A model generated the notes under the pieces. The model ran no database searches. It had not been told where the DNA came from and saw only the letters and a program-made list of their open reading frames with translations. Positions 9,887 to 19,160 of a DNA stretch of 64,000 nucleotides are shown piece by piece (position 1 is the stretch's first letter; every line of letters begins with the position of its first letter). A program made the translations under genes and the position numbers. Source of the DNA: QHXQ01 sp963788965. GTDB taxonomy: Bacteria > Acidobacteriota > Blastocatellia > Pyrinomonadales > Pyrinomonadaceae. Location of the stretch: the NCBI GenBank assembly GCA_963788965.1, contig CAWBIK010000004.1, forward strand, positions 248,001 through 312,000, written 5' to 3'.

Positions 9887-10949
9887 TTACCAGTTAACAA
9901 CCAACTCTTCCGACTGCTGCCAGACGGGCACGTCGTCGCGGATGGCGACGCGGTGCAGGTGATCAGGGTCGGCCAAGAGTCGCCCCGCACCGAGGGCGAC
10001 GGCGAGGAGTGGTTGTTCGGCGACGGCCACGTGGAGTTTCAGTTCCTTTTGTAAGCGTTCGGCCATGCCGTCCAAGAGCGAGCCGCCGCCTGTCAGGATG
10101 AGGCCGGTCTGATAGATGTCTGCGGTCACGTCGGGCTGCGAGTCTTCGATGGCGCGACGTGCGCCCGCGACGATCTCCGTCAACACCGGCTCAAGGGCCG
10201 GTGCGTACTTCGTCCGCGCCGATCTCGACCGCCTTCGCCATGCCGCTCGACAGGTCTTTGCCGACCACCTCCATGCGTTGCGCGCCCGTGGCCGAGAGCG
10301 CGCCCAACTCTTTCTTCACCTGTTCGGCCGTGCGCTCGCCCAGTTGCATCTCGTAGCGTGCGCGCACGTAGTCGCGGATGGCTTCGTCCATCGCGTTGCC
10401 CGCGACGCGCAAGGAAGTCGAAGCGACGACCGCGGCCGAGGCGACGATGGCAATGTTGGTTGTGCCGCCGCCGATGTCAACGACCAGATGTGCGCGCTCG
10501 TCGTCGTAATTCAGACCCGCGCCGAGCGCGGCCGCTAAGCCTTCGTCAACGAGATCGACGCGCGTTGCTTTTGCATCGCGGGCCGCGTCGCGCACGGAAC
10601 GTTGTTCGAGCGCGGTTGACGAACCGGGCACGCCGACGACCATGTGGCTGCGCTTGTGATGATTGCCCTGCACGCGGCGGATGAAGGCAATGAGCATCTT
10701 CTCCGTCGCTTCAAAATTTTCAATCGTGCCGTGCTTGACGGGGCGAAACACTTCGGCATCGTGCGGTGCGCGGCCGAGCATCTTGTACGCTTGCGCGCCG
10801 ACCGCCAACACTTCGCCCGTGTACTTGTGAATGGCGACCGCCGACGGTTCGTTCAAGACCACGCCGCGCTCCGGCGCATAGACGAGCGTGTTGACCGTGC
10901 CCAGGTCAATCGCCAGCCTGTCCGAAAAGAAGTTATCTAACAACTGCAT
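9887..10949 (-). CDS. mreB: MreB-like actin paralogue, frameshifted
   Basis: Two frames together give a full-length MreB-type protein of about 353 residues: start MQLLDNFFSDRLAIDLGTVN at 10949 (GGGGAGA Shine-Dalgarno), phosphate-binding DLGTVNT, IGGGTTNIA near 170, and LILTGGGSLLDG near 295. The frame breaks at 10198-10199 by one extra base; removing it restores RTALEPVLTEIV across the join. MreB polymers guide cell-wall growth at the membrane. The sequence is divergent: VVGVPGSSTALEQ replaces the usual VPSG motif, and EGLAAALG replaces EPMAAAIG. It is probably a second MreB copy, so a real defect would be tolerable, but a sequencing indel is just as likely. Confidence 0.85.
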
Positions 10950-11234
10950 AATGTCTCCCCGCTTTGTGTTAATGAACCTGTTCCTGCCGACGAGATGAAC
11001 GGATACCAACCAGAAACTCCGTTTGGCAAACCGCATACCAGCGGACAGCGACCGGAAAATCGGCTGAATCAGATATGACGCCCACTCGGCTGCGTTCGCT
11101 TCTCGGACGATTCAGCGTCCGGGCGCGCGTTCCGCCGCGTGAAAGGCGAACAAGGGCAAGAGCGTGAGGTTAAAAAGTTGGCTTAACTTGATCGTTCGAG
11201 TTTAATGGCTCACGTGATCATTAAGGGTAAATGA
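10950..11234. other. mreB upstream region
   Basis: No gene was found in these 285 bases. They carry the mreB ribosome-binding site near 10956-10962. A short inverted pair, TGATCATT (11215-11222) with AATGATCA (11230-11237), ends in the stop codon of the S4-domain gene and may act as its weak terminator. Confidence 0.5.
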
Positions 11235-11513
11235 TCAATCGAGCGCGCGCTCCACGTTTTGCTGGTTGAGGATTTCGTAGAGCGCGGCGGCTTGCTGCTT
11301 TGAAGTCTGGCGCGCGGCGGGCAACTCGACAACGCGCACCGTCAACACCTGCTCATCCCTGCGCCGCAAAACGACGATATCGCCCACGCGCACCTCGCGC
11401 GCCGAACGCGCCGGCAGACCGTTAACCGTGACCGCGCCCAACTCGCACAACTCCTGCGCGATCTTCCGCCGCACGACCAACCGACTGGCTCGTAAGAACT
11501 GATCGAGACGCAT
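11235..11513 (-). CDS. S4-domain RNA-binding protein, Hsp15-like
   Basis: This 92-residue protein starts MRLDQFLRASRLV and spans a single S4 domain (KIAQELCELGAVTVNG, then VGDIVVLRR). S4 domains bind structured RNA; the closest named relative is Hsp15 (HslR), which acts on stalled 50S subunits. The frame is open upstream to 11609, but those 32 codons are read from the GTGAC-type repeat, so the ATG at 11513 was chosen. It follows the SurA-like gene on the same strand. Confidence 0.82.
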   Translation of the reverse strand: MRLDQFLRASRLVVRRKIAQELCELGAVTVNGLPARSAREVRVGDIVVLRRRDEQVLTVRVVELPAARQTSKQQAAALYEILNQQNVERALD

Positions 11514-11520
11514 GAAAACA

Positions 11521-11618
11521 GTGATAAGTGACGAGTGACAAGTGACAAGCAACGAATGACGAATGACGAGTGACAAGTAAGAACTTCTTTTTAACTTGTC
11601 ACTCGTCACTCGTCACTG
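11521..11618. repeat. GTGACAA/GTGACGA-type composite inverted repeat
   Basis: A tandem of near-heptamers (GTGACGAGTGACAAGTGACAA...) runs for about 60 bases. It is followed after a short T-rich loop by its complement (AACTTGTCACTCGTCACTCG). It lies between the SurA-like gene and the S4 gene, both on the minus strand. A second member is at 16546-16621. Confidence 0.85.
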
Positions 11619-11621
11619 CCT

Positions 11622-12743
11622 TTAAGGCTTTTTCTTCTTGTCGTCTTTCTTTTCAGGGGCGGGCGTGGTGGCGCTGGCGGTCTTGTCAGGCGCAGCCTTC
11701 AACAACGGCAGGATGACATCGCGGTAGCCGGGCGCAACTTCGATGTAAGCCTCTTGCCGCAGTTGGCGCACGTAGTTTTCGCGTTCCTTCGTGGCGCGCT
11801 CGTAGGTCAACGCCTCGCGCACGCGCGTGTCATCGAAGGTGGGTTCGCCCGCGGGCGTGCGCGCGTCCACGCGCAGCAGCATGTAACCTTGCTCGGTCTT
11901 GACGGGATCGCTGACGCCGCCGACCTTCACGTTCGTGATCGCGTCGGTGATGGTCTTGTTCATGTCCGGCAGCGGGAACGTGCCGACGCGCCCGCCGCTT
12001 TCCGGGGCGACGCGCTTGCCCGTCTGGTCTTCGCGCTCGGACTGCGTTTTGGCGAGCGCCACAAAGTCGCCACCGGCGCGCAACTGCGTCAACAATTTCT
12101 GCGCGCGCGCCAGCACGTCGGCTTCGGGCTTGCCAACCGTGCTGAGAAAGATTTCCGACAGCGTGACCATTTCCGGCTTGCGGAATTTATCTTTGTGCGT
12201 GTCGTAATAACTCTTTACCTCGGCCTCGGCCAGCCCCAAGTAGACTTTGCGATCAACTTCGCTGCTGAGCACCTGTTGCTTCATCGCCTCGTTGCGCATG
12301 GTCTGGCGCACGGCGGCCGGATCAAGCCGCTGCTGGCGCATCGCTTCTTCCAACTTCTCGATGGTCTTGATGCCTTCCTGATTGGCGATCTCCAAGAGGC
12401 GCTGGTTGACCTGCCGCTCCACGTCCTCGGCATAACCAAGTTCCTTGCCCTTCTGCAACATCAACTGCTCGTTGACAAGCGCGACGATGATCTCGTCGCG
12501 GCGCTTCGCCACTTCGGCCTCAGCCTGTTCGCTGGTCTGCCCCTGTTGCTTCAGCGCATCGGTCGCCTCGCGCATCTCGCGCCGCAGCATCGATAGCGTG
12601 ATAACTTGATCGTTGACCTGCGCGATCACTTCATCAACGACGAGCGGCACGCCCTCTTCCTGCGCGAACGCGGCTGACGCCGCACCCAGCATAAACGTCA
12701 ACAGCAACGCGCCAATGACGCCTTTCAATAAATTGAACTTCAC
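11622..12743 (-). CDS. SurA-like periplasmic peptidyl-prolyl isomerase
   Basis: This 373-residue protein has a signal peptide (residues 1-27, AFAQ cleavage), a SurA N-terminal helical chaperone region (about 35-160), and one parvulin/PpiC rotamase domain (about 180-290; VTLSEIFLST, GRVGTFPLPDMN, VKTEQGYMLLRV). It ends in a Lys/Asp-rich tail. Such proteins help outer-membrane proteins fold in the periplasm. E. coli SurA has two parvulin domains; this one has one, as is common outside the proteobacteria. It lies downstream of mfd on the same strand. Confidence 0.9.
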   Translation of the reverse strand: MKFNLLKGVIGALLLTFMLGAASAAFAQEEGVPLVVDEVIAQVNDQVITLSMLRREMREATDALKQQGQTSEQAEAEVAKRRDEIIVALVNEQLMLQKGKELGYAEDVERQVNQRLLEIANQEGIKTIEKLEEAMRQQRLDPAAVRQTMRNEAMKQQVLSSEVDRKVYLGLAEAEVKSYYDTHKDKFRKPEMVTLSEIFLSTVGKPEADVLARAQKLLTQLRAGGDFVALAKTQSEREDQTGKRVAPESGGRVGTFPLPDMNKTITDAITNVKVGGVSDPVKTEQGYMLLRVDARTPAGEPTFDDTRVREALTYERATKERENYVRQLRQEAYIEVAPGYRDVILPLLKAAPDKTASATTPAPEKKDDKKKKP

Positions 12744-12865
12744 GAATGTTGTACTCCTTAAGGATTAAAACCGTCGGCGCAAACGTAGCGCCGCTGCGAG
12801 CGGATGCTTATGGCCTTACAGTAGGTCGGGATTCGAGCAAGGGCCGCAAACGCGAGGCGTGCATT

Positions 12866-15800
12866 TTAGTCTGCCGCGCGGATTTGCAGCAACAAGCCGT
12901 GCGCGGTTTCGATCAAACGCCCCTGCTCGTCTTCGTCAACTTCGAGGCGCAAGACGCCGCTCGGCGTGAACGTCACGCCCGGCCGTTGCTGCACGAGCGT
13001 CAACAATTTTTCCGGCGCAACCCGCGCCCGCTCGCCCAGTTTGACGGCAAAACCCGTGGGTGTCCGGTCAAGCGAGACAACACCCGTCTGCTCCGCCATG
13101 CGCCGCAAACGCGCGTAGGCTAACAGGTTTTCGACCGACTCCGGCAGCCGCCCGTAGCGGTCTTCCGTCTCCGCGCGTATCTGCCGCAACTGTTCGTCGT
13201 CGCGCGCCGACGCGATGCGCTTGTAAGTGCGCAAACGCTGGCCCATGTCCGAAATGTAATCTTCGGGGATGGCCACGTCCACGCCAAGATTCAACGAAAC
13301 GGAAGTCTCGTCCACCACGTCTTCGCCGCGCAACTCCGCGACCGTGCGTTCCAACATCTGCGTGTAAAGATCGAAGCCGAGCGCGTCCATGTGCCCCGAC
13401 TGCGCGCCGCCCAACAGGTTGCCCGCCCCGCGTAGTTCCAGATCGAGCGCCGCCACGCGAAAGCCCGCGCCGAGATCGGAAAACTCTCTGATCGCAGCGA
13501 GCCGGCGACGTGCAATCGGCGTCAATTCCTGTTCCGACGGGATGAGCAGATAAGCGTATGCGCGCCGGTTCGAGCGCCCCACGCGCCCGCGCAATTGATA
13601 AAGCTGCGCCAAACCATAATGATCCGCCCGGTTTATGATGATAGTGTTGGCGCGCGGGATGTCTATGCCGTTCTCGATGATGGTCGTGGCCACGAGCACG
13701 TCGTACTTGTAGGCCATGAAATCCAGCATGACCTGCTCCATCTCTTTCTCGTTCATCTGCCCGTGCGCCACGATCACGCGCGCCTGCGGCACAAGCCGTT
13801 TAACGAGCGCCGCCACCGTCTCAATTGTTTCAACTCGATTGTGTATGAAGAAGACCTGCCCGCCGCGTCCAAGTTCCAACTCAATCGCCGACTTGATGAC
13901 CGACTCGCCGAACTGCACGACCTGCGTTTGAATCGCCAACCGATCACGCGGCGGCGTCTCGATCACAGACATATCGCGCAAGCCCATCAAAGACATATTC
14001 AACGTGCGCGGGATCGGCGTCGCCGAGAGCGTCAACACGTCCACACGCTTCTTCAACTGTTTCAGACGTTCCTTATGCGCCACGCCGAAACGTTGTTCTT
14101 CGTCCACCACGACGAGGCCGAGATCGCGGAACGCTATATCCTTCGACAGAATCCGGTGCGTGCCGATCACTATGTCCAACTCGCCCGCTTCCACACGCCG
14201 CACGATCTCCTTCTGCTCCTTCGGCGAACGGAAGCGCGACAGCAACTCGATCTTCACCGGGAACGGCGCGAAGCGTGCGCTGAACGTCTCCAAGTGTTGA
14301 TAAGCCAGCACGGTCGTCGGCGCAAGCACCGCCACTTGCTTCGATTCCATCACGGCCTTGAACGCCGCCCGCATCGCCACTTCCGTCTTGCCATAACCCA
14401 CGTCGCCGCACAGCAAACGGTCCATCGGCGTCGGCGCTTCCATATCCGTCTTCACGTCCTCAATCGCCGTCTCCTGATCCGGCGTCGGCACGTACTCGAA
14501 GCCGTCTTCAAACTCGCGCTGCCACGGACTGTCCGCCGCATACGCATAACCGCCGACGAGTTTGCGCTCCGCATACAGGCGCAACAACTCGTCCGCCATG
14601 TCGCGCATGGCGCGCTTCGCCTTCGCCTTCGTCTTCTGCCAACCAAGCCCGCCCAAACGATCAAGTTGCGGCTCGTGCCCTTCCGCGCTCGAATATCTTT
14701 GCACCAGATCGAGCCGTTCGACCGGCACGTACAGCTTCGAGTCCTCCGCGTAATAGAGCAGCATGAACTCGCCCTTACGCGCTTGCAATTCCAACGTCTG
14801 CAACCCACCAAACCGCGCGATGCCGTGATCTATATGCACGACATAATCGCCCACTTTCAGATCACGAAAGTCCGACAAAAACGCCGCCGCTTTCGACTTC
14901 CGCTTCTGCCCTTTCTTGCTCGCCGTCGTCGCCGCGCCCGTGCCCAACGCGCGATGCTCAACCGTGCCGTCGCTTGCTTCGTCGAACAGATCATGTTCGA
15001 TATGAACGACCAGCCCCGCGTCCGGCAACTCGAACCCGCCCGACAGACGACCCGTCGTCACCACGGCCTCGTGATCGCCCACTGCGCCGCCTTCGCCCGC
15101 CAACGCCAAACGCGCACGCAGGTTGTACTCCGACAGCATCTCCGCCACGCGCTCTGCCACGCCCGCGCTCGGCATCGTGAACAACACGCTCACGCCGCGA
15201 TCTGCTTGCATGCGGCGCACGTCCGCCGCCAGATCAGAGATGCGCCCGTGATAACGCCGCGCGGCCGTCGAACGCCACTCAATCTCCGGCCCCTTTGCGA
15301 CCGCCGGGAACAGAAACAACGGCGCGGCCGTCGCACGCGCACGCCCGATCTGCACCGTCGGCGTTTCACTCTCACCAGCAAACCTTTCATCCACCACCGC
15401 CGCTGTGCGCCCCAACGCACGCAACTCCACGCGCGATAATTCTTCAACGCGCGCCCGCACTTCCGCGCCCGACAAATAAAGCTCATCCGGTCGCAGACTG
15501 ATCTCATCCGCCGCTTCCATCTCCGCGTGCCGCGCACCGAGCGTCTCGTACAAGTTGCCGAGATACGTCTCCAACCCCGCCGGTTCGTCCACGACCAACA
15601 CGGCATCTTTCAAATAATCGAACGTCGTCCCCTTCGTCGGATTGATCAAAGAGATCAACCACTCCCAACCCGCGAACGTCTCGCCCTCATCCGCGAACAC
15701 CGTGCGATCCTTCAACGCCCGCGCATAACGTTCATCCGCGAAGCGTTCGCGCGCCGCCTCGGCCCACAAACGAAAATCATCCGGCGCGACCGCATACTCG

Positions 15801-16534
15801 CGCATCGGCACGATCTCGATCTCCTGCAACGGCGCAATCGACAACTGCGTCTCAGGATCAAACTCGCGGATCGAATCAACCGTGTCGCCAAAAAATTCCA
15901 CCCGCACAGGCGCGGCGTGGCCCGGCGACCACACGTCAAGAATGCCGCCGCGCAAACTGAACTCGCCCACCGCGCCCAGAGGGTCTTCGCGCACATAGCC
16001 CGACGCCAACAACAACTCGCGCAAATCTTCCGGCGCAAAATCTTCGTCGCGTTTCAACCGCGCGCCCGTCGTCAACAACTGCTCCGGCCGCACCGTGCGC
16101 CGCGCCAGCGCACGCGCCGTCAACAACACGATATCGCCCTCGCCCCGCGCCAGCCGCCACAGAGCCAACGCGCGCCGCTCCAACGTCTCCGGGTGCGGCG
16201 ACGCGCCCGCGTAAGGATCACTCTCCGACGCAGGCAGCGTCAGCACGCCGCGGCCACCACGCACGCCGTCTAGCGTGTCACGCCAGAAACAAAGGTCGCG
16301 TTCCCATGCCTCCAGATCGCGGTTCGCCTGCACGACGACCGCCAACCGCCTGTCCGTCTCACGCCGCAGCGCCACCAGCGCCAACGCACGCGCCGCCGGT
16401 TGAATCAATCCGCCGACCGACACGACGCGCGCTCCACCACGCACCTCGGCCGCCAGCCGACGCAACTCCGCGCCCTCCGTCACGCGCCGCAACACGCCCT
16501 GCATCAACGAACCTGTTTCCGCCGTTCTACTCAT
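12866..16534 (-). CDS. mfd: Transcription-repair coupling factor Mfd
   Basis: At 1222 residues it matches full-length Mfd. The UvrB-like N-terminal module is followed by the RNA polymerase-interacting domain (about 560-640, with VGDYVVHIDHGIARFGG) and then a superfamily 2 translocase with Walker A GDVGYGKTE near 706, the DEEQRFGV box and ATPIPRTLNMSLMG. The TRCF C-terminal domain completes it. Mfd removes RNA polymerase stalled at DNA lesions and recruits UvrA. The start at 16534 is 12 bases from the 16546 repeat. The frame is intact across 3.7 kb. Confidence 0.97.
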   Translation of the reverse strand: MSRTAETGSLMQGVLRRVTEGAELRRLAAEVRGGARVVSVGGLIQPAARALALVALRRETDRRLAVVVQANRDLEAWERDLCFWRDTLDGVRGGRGVLTLPASESDPYAGASPHPETLERRALALWRLARGEGDIVLLTARALARRTVRPEQLLTTGARLKRDEDFAPEDLRELLLASGYVREDPLGAVGEFSLRGGILDVWSPGHAAPVRVEFFGDTVDSIREFDPETQLSIAPLQEIEIVPMREYAVAPDDFRLWAEAARERFADERYARALKDRTVFADEGETFAGWEWLISLINPTKGTTFDYLKDAVLVVDEPAGLETYLGNLYETLGARHAEMEAADEISLRPDELYLSGAEVRARVEELSRVELRALGRTAAVVDERFAGESETPTVQIGRARATAAPLFLFPAVAKGPEIEWRSTAARRYHGRISDLAADVRRMQADRGVSVLFTMPSAGVAERVAEMLSEYNLRARLALAGEGGAVGDHEAVVTTGRLSGGFELPDAGLVVHIEHDLFDEASDGTVEHRALGTGAATTASKKGQKRKSKAAAFLSDFRDLKVGDYVVHIDHGIARFGGLQTLELQARKGEFMLLYYAEDSKLYVPVERLDLVQRYSSAEGHEPQLDRLGGLGWQKTKAKAKRAMRDMADELLRLYAERKLVGGYAYAADSPWQREFEDGFEYVPTPDQETAIEDVKTDMEAPTPMDRLLCGDVGYGKTEVAMRAAFKAVMESKQVAVLAPTTVLAYQHLETFSARFAPFPVKIELLSRFRSPKEQKEIVRRVEAGELDIVIGTHRILSKDIAFRDLGLVVVDEEQRFGVAHKERLKQLKKRVDVLTLSATPIPRTLNMSLMGLRDMSVIETPPRDRLAIQTQVVQFGESVIKSAIELELGRGGQVFFIHNRVETIETVAALVKRLVPQARVIVAHGQMNEKEMEQVMLDFMAYKYDVLVATTIIENGIDIPRANTIIINRADHYGLAQLYQLRGRVGRSNRRAYAYLLIPSEQELTPIARRRLAAIREFSDLGAGFRVAALDLELRGAGNLLGGAQSGHMDALGFDLYTQMLERTVAELRGEDVVDETSVSLNLGVDVAIPEDYISDMGQRLRTYKRIASARDDEQLRQIRAETEDRYGRLPESVENLLAYARLRRMAEQTGVVSLDRTPTGFAVKLGERARVAPEKLLTLVQQRPGVTFTPSGVLRLEVDEDEQGRLIETAHGLLLQIRAAD

Positions 16535-16545
16535 AAATCAAAAAC

Positions 16546-16621
16546 AGTGACAAGTGACGAGTAACAAGTGACCAGTCAGAACAAGTGGTTAACTTGTCAC
16601 TTGTCACTTGTTACTCGTCAC
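16546..16621. repeat. GTGACAA-type inverted repeat with 19-base perfect arms
   Basis: GTGACGAGTAACAAGTGAC (16554-16572) is an exact reverse complement of 16603-16621. Extra partial GTGACAA units flank the arms. It lies between rfaE2 and mfd, both on the minus strand, and ends inside the last codons region of rfaE2 (16604). Same family as 11521-11618. Confidence 0.9.
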
Positions 16622-17092
16622 TTCTTTTATCCGCTCAATGATGTCCGTCGTGGATGCGCCGGCAACGAACGGCAGCGCCACGACCCGCCCGCCCGCCGCT
16701 TCAACTTCCGCGCGCCCGTGTATTTCGTCGAGCGCATAGTCGCCGCCTTTGACGAGCACGTCGGGCAGCAATCGTTCGATCAACGTGCGCGGCGAGAGCG
16801 CATCGAAGACCGTGACATAATCAACCGCGCCCAATGCCGCGAGCACTTCCGCGCGTTCAGTTTCAGACATCACGGGTCGCCCCGCGCCTTTCAACTCGCG
16901 CACCGCGCGGTCGCTGTTAATCGCCACCAGCAGCGCATCGCCGAGCGCGCGCGCCTGTTGCAAGTAACGCACATGCCCCACGTGCAACAGGTCGAAGCAG
17001 CCATTCGTGAACACGAGTCGCCGCCCTTCACCGCGCAACCGCGCACGCATCCCCGCGGCCTGTTCCGGCGTCAATAGTTTCTCGCTCGTCAT
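16604..17092 (-). CDS. rfaE2: D-glycero-beta-D-manno-heptose 1-phosphate adenylyltransferase
   Basis: This 162-residue nucleotidyltransferase has the family motifs FTNGCFDLLHVGHV (HxGH-type active site, about 29-42), a conserved VAINSD near 58 and DVLVKGGDY near 110. It corresponds to the C-terminal half of HldE and transfers AMP to heptose phosphate for ADP-heptose, used in LPS core or S-layer sugars. The last six codons (EVTSNK) are read from the 16546-16621 repeat, so the repeat supplies the C-terminus and stop. It is divergent from lysS. Confidence 0.92.
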   Translation of the reverse strand: MTSEKLLTPEQAAGMRARLRGEGRRLVFTNGCFDLLHVGHVRYLQQARALGDALLVAINSDRAVRELKGAGRPVMSETERAEVLAALGAVDYVTVFDALSPRTLIERLLPDVLVKGGDYALDEIHGRAEVEAAGGRVVALPFVAGASTTDIIERIKEVTSNK

Positions 17093-17117
17093 CGTGCGCC
17101 GAAAAGACTAACACAAG

Positions 17118-17150
17118 TGAGCAGGCAGTAGGCAGTAAGCAGTAGGCAGT
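17118..17150. repeat. CAGTAGG-type short tandem repeat in a promoter gap
   Basis: Near-heptamer units (GCAGGCAGTAGGCAGTAAGCAGTAGGCAGT) fill the gap between rfaE2 and lysS. They run directly into a TATAAT hexamer (17152-17157), 26 bases before the lysS ATG. The same word recurs at 32735-32766. Confidence 0.7.
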
Positions 17151-17151
17151 C

Positions 17152-17157
17152 TATAAT
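17152..17157 (+). promoter_or_regulatory. Likely -10 box of lysS
   Basis: A perfect TATAAT lies 26 bases before the ATG at 17183. Its -35 position falls inside the CAGTAGG repeat and has no good TTGACA match. Confidence 0.45.
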
Positions 17158-17182
17158 GCGCTTTTCTTTCGGAGCTGATTGC

Positions 17183-19071
17183 ATGACACAAGAGCAACTG
17201 CCCTTCATCGAAGACAACGATCAGACGCGCGCACGCCGCGAGCATCTGGAGGCGATCCGCCAACTCGTCGGCAACGTCTATCCCAACAAGTTCGCGCGTA
17301 GCCGCGTGACCGGCGACGAAGACACGATCACGGCCATCGTCGAACAGTTCAAACACCACGAGCCACCCAAACAAGAAGGCGCACGCCCGACCGCCGAACA
17401 ACTCGAAGCCGCCAACGCCGCGTTGCACAACTACGAGGTGCGCGTCTCCGGTCGGCTCGCCGTGCCCCCGCGCGTCATGGGCAAGGCCGCGTTCGTTCAT
17501 CTGTCCGACGGCAACGAACGCTTACAAATTTACGTGCGCAAAGACGACGCGCGCGCGCGCGACAACGACTCCGGCACTTTCGTCGAAGAACCCGAAAGCG
17601 GCTGGCGACTCTTCAACCTGCTCGACCACGGCGACTTCATCGGCGTCGCCGGCTACCTGTTCGTCACCAAGACCGGCGAGCTATCCGTCCACGTCCGCGA
17701 ACTGCAATTTTTATCAAAGGCGCTCGTGCCCATGCCCGACAAGCTGCACGGCATCTCCGATCCTGAAATCGGCCGCCGCCAACGCTACGTCGATCTGATC
17801 GCGGCCAGTTTGAAAGTCGATCTCAACAAAGGTGAAACGGCTGACGCCGACGCCGACACCGACGCCGACGCAGCGACTTCACGCGAGCTAAGCTCGCGTG
17901 AAGTCTTCGCCCGCCGCTCCCGCCTCATCACCGAACTGCGCCACTATCTCGACGCCCACGACTACATCGAAGTCGAAACGCCCATGCTCTCCCCCATCGC
18001 CTCCGGCGCAGCCGCCAAGCCCTTCGAGACATTCCACAACGCCCTCGGCATCAAGCTCTACGCCCGCGTCGCCCCGGAACTCTATCTAAAGCGCCTACTC
18101 GTCGGCGGCTTCGAGCGCGTCTACGAATTGAACCGCAACTTCCGCAACGAAGGCATCGGCTACCGCTGGAATCCCGAATTCACCATGCTCGAATTCTACT
18201 GCGCCTACATGGACGTAAACGGCATGATGGACTTCTGCGAAGCGATGCTGCGAACAACAATTGAGGAAGCGACAGGCAGTACTCGATTTAGATTTGGCGA
18301 TGATGAGATTGACTTTGGTCGTCCATTTGAGCGGCTAACAATGAAACAAGCTATTGCCGGTTACTGAGCTGCCCCAGTGGAATGTGTGGCGCATAGTTGG
18401 AGGAAGACGAATTTAATGTTCGATGGCTAGACGACCTAGATGTGCTGTGCAAGTTGCATGCATATGCCTGTACCCTGAAGCTTTAGGGTCTAGGCTCTAT
18501 GATTGGGCGGCGGAGGTGAATCTATCAGAGACTGAAATAGACGCCCGCAGAACAAGAAAGACCAATGGCATATGGTCAGCAGCTATTGAAGGGTCTGATT
18601 GTAATCAGCATAACGGCTCGGAAGACTCGATTACGGCGCGGTATATTGTATTCCTATTCGGTATGCATCGTTGAGGAAAGGTTGCTCCAGCCAACATTTA
18701 TTACTGACTTTCCAAAACCTATCTCCCCACTCTCGAAAGCTTCGCCCACTGATCCATCCATCGCCGAGCGGTTCGAGTTGTATATCGCGGGGATGGAGAT
18801 TGCGAACGGGTTTTCGGAGTTGAATGATCCGGTGGAGCAGTATGAGCGGTTTGAGGAGCAGATGCGGCAGCGGGAGCGGGGCGATGAGGAGGCGATGCCG
18901 ATGGATTTGGATTATGTGCGGGCGTTGTCTTATGGCATGCCGCCGGCCGCGGGGATCGGGATCGGGATTGATCGGCTCGTGATGCTGTTGACGAACCGGC
19001 GTTCGATCCGCGATGTGATCTTGTTTCCGCACATGCGCCCGCAACGACAGGCGGACGAAGCGGACGAATAA
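17183..19071 (+). pseudogene. lysS: Lysyl-tRNA synthetase (class II), disrupted
   Basis: The start MTQEQLPFIE at 17183 has GGAG 8 bases upstream. The 5' part holds the OB-fold anticodon domain and class II motifs 1 and 2 (VETPMLSPIASGAAAKPF; RNFRNEGIGYRWNPEF). The frame ends at TGA 18365-18367 after MKQAIAGY. It resumes near 18669 with VEERLLQPTFITDFP and runs through IANGFSELNDP to motif 3 (GIGIGIDRLVML). The 300 bases between are longer than the usual linker and need several frame changes. Near 18240-18740 base use turns AT-richer, and from 18740 codons end mostly in G or T, unlike other genes here. A palindrome is also inserted in frame at 17876-17904. Another LysRS must exist if this break is real. 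Confidence 0.82.
17876..17904. repeat. Palindrome inside lysS coding sequence
   Basis: ACTTCACGCGAGC and its exact complement GCTCGCGTGAAGT flank a TAA loop. Read in the lysS frame it codes TSRELSSREV with no stop. It directly follows a run of GAC/GCC codons (ADADADTDADAA), together a low-complexity insert before class II motif 1. Confidence 0.9.
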
Positions 19072-19073
19072 CT

Positions 19074-19144
19074 TTAACCACAAAGCCACGAAGCCACGAA
19101 GCAGGTGCAAATCAATCTTCGTGGCTTCGTGTCGTTGTGGTTAA
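19074..19144. repeat. Inverted repeat between convergent genes
   Basis: TTAACCACAAAGCCACGAAGCCACGAAG is matched by CTTCGTGGCTTCGTGTCGTTGTGGTTAA after an 18-base centre. It lies 2 bases past the lysS stop and 16 bases before the stop of the TPR gene on the other strand. ACCACRAAG family. Confidence 0.9.
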
Positions 19145-19160
19145 TGGTAACGGTTGCGGC

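Noticed and set aside
10186..10205. Programmed frameshift in mreB
   Set aside because: No slippery heptamer or pseudoknot is seen, and similar single-base breaks occur in many genes here.
13595..15439. 614-residue open frame on the plus strand
   Set aside because: It is antisense to mfd, has His/Arg-rich content with no motifs, and is a by-product of GC-rich codon use.
18423..18674. 83-residue frame in the lysS break
   Set aside because: It looks like displaced LysRS linker sequence (LFGMH before VEERLL), not a separate gene.
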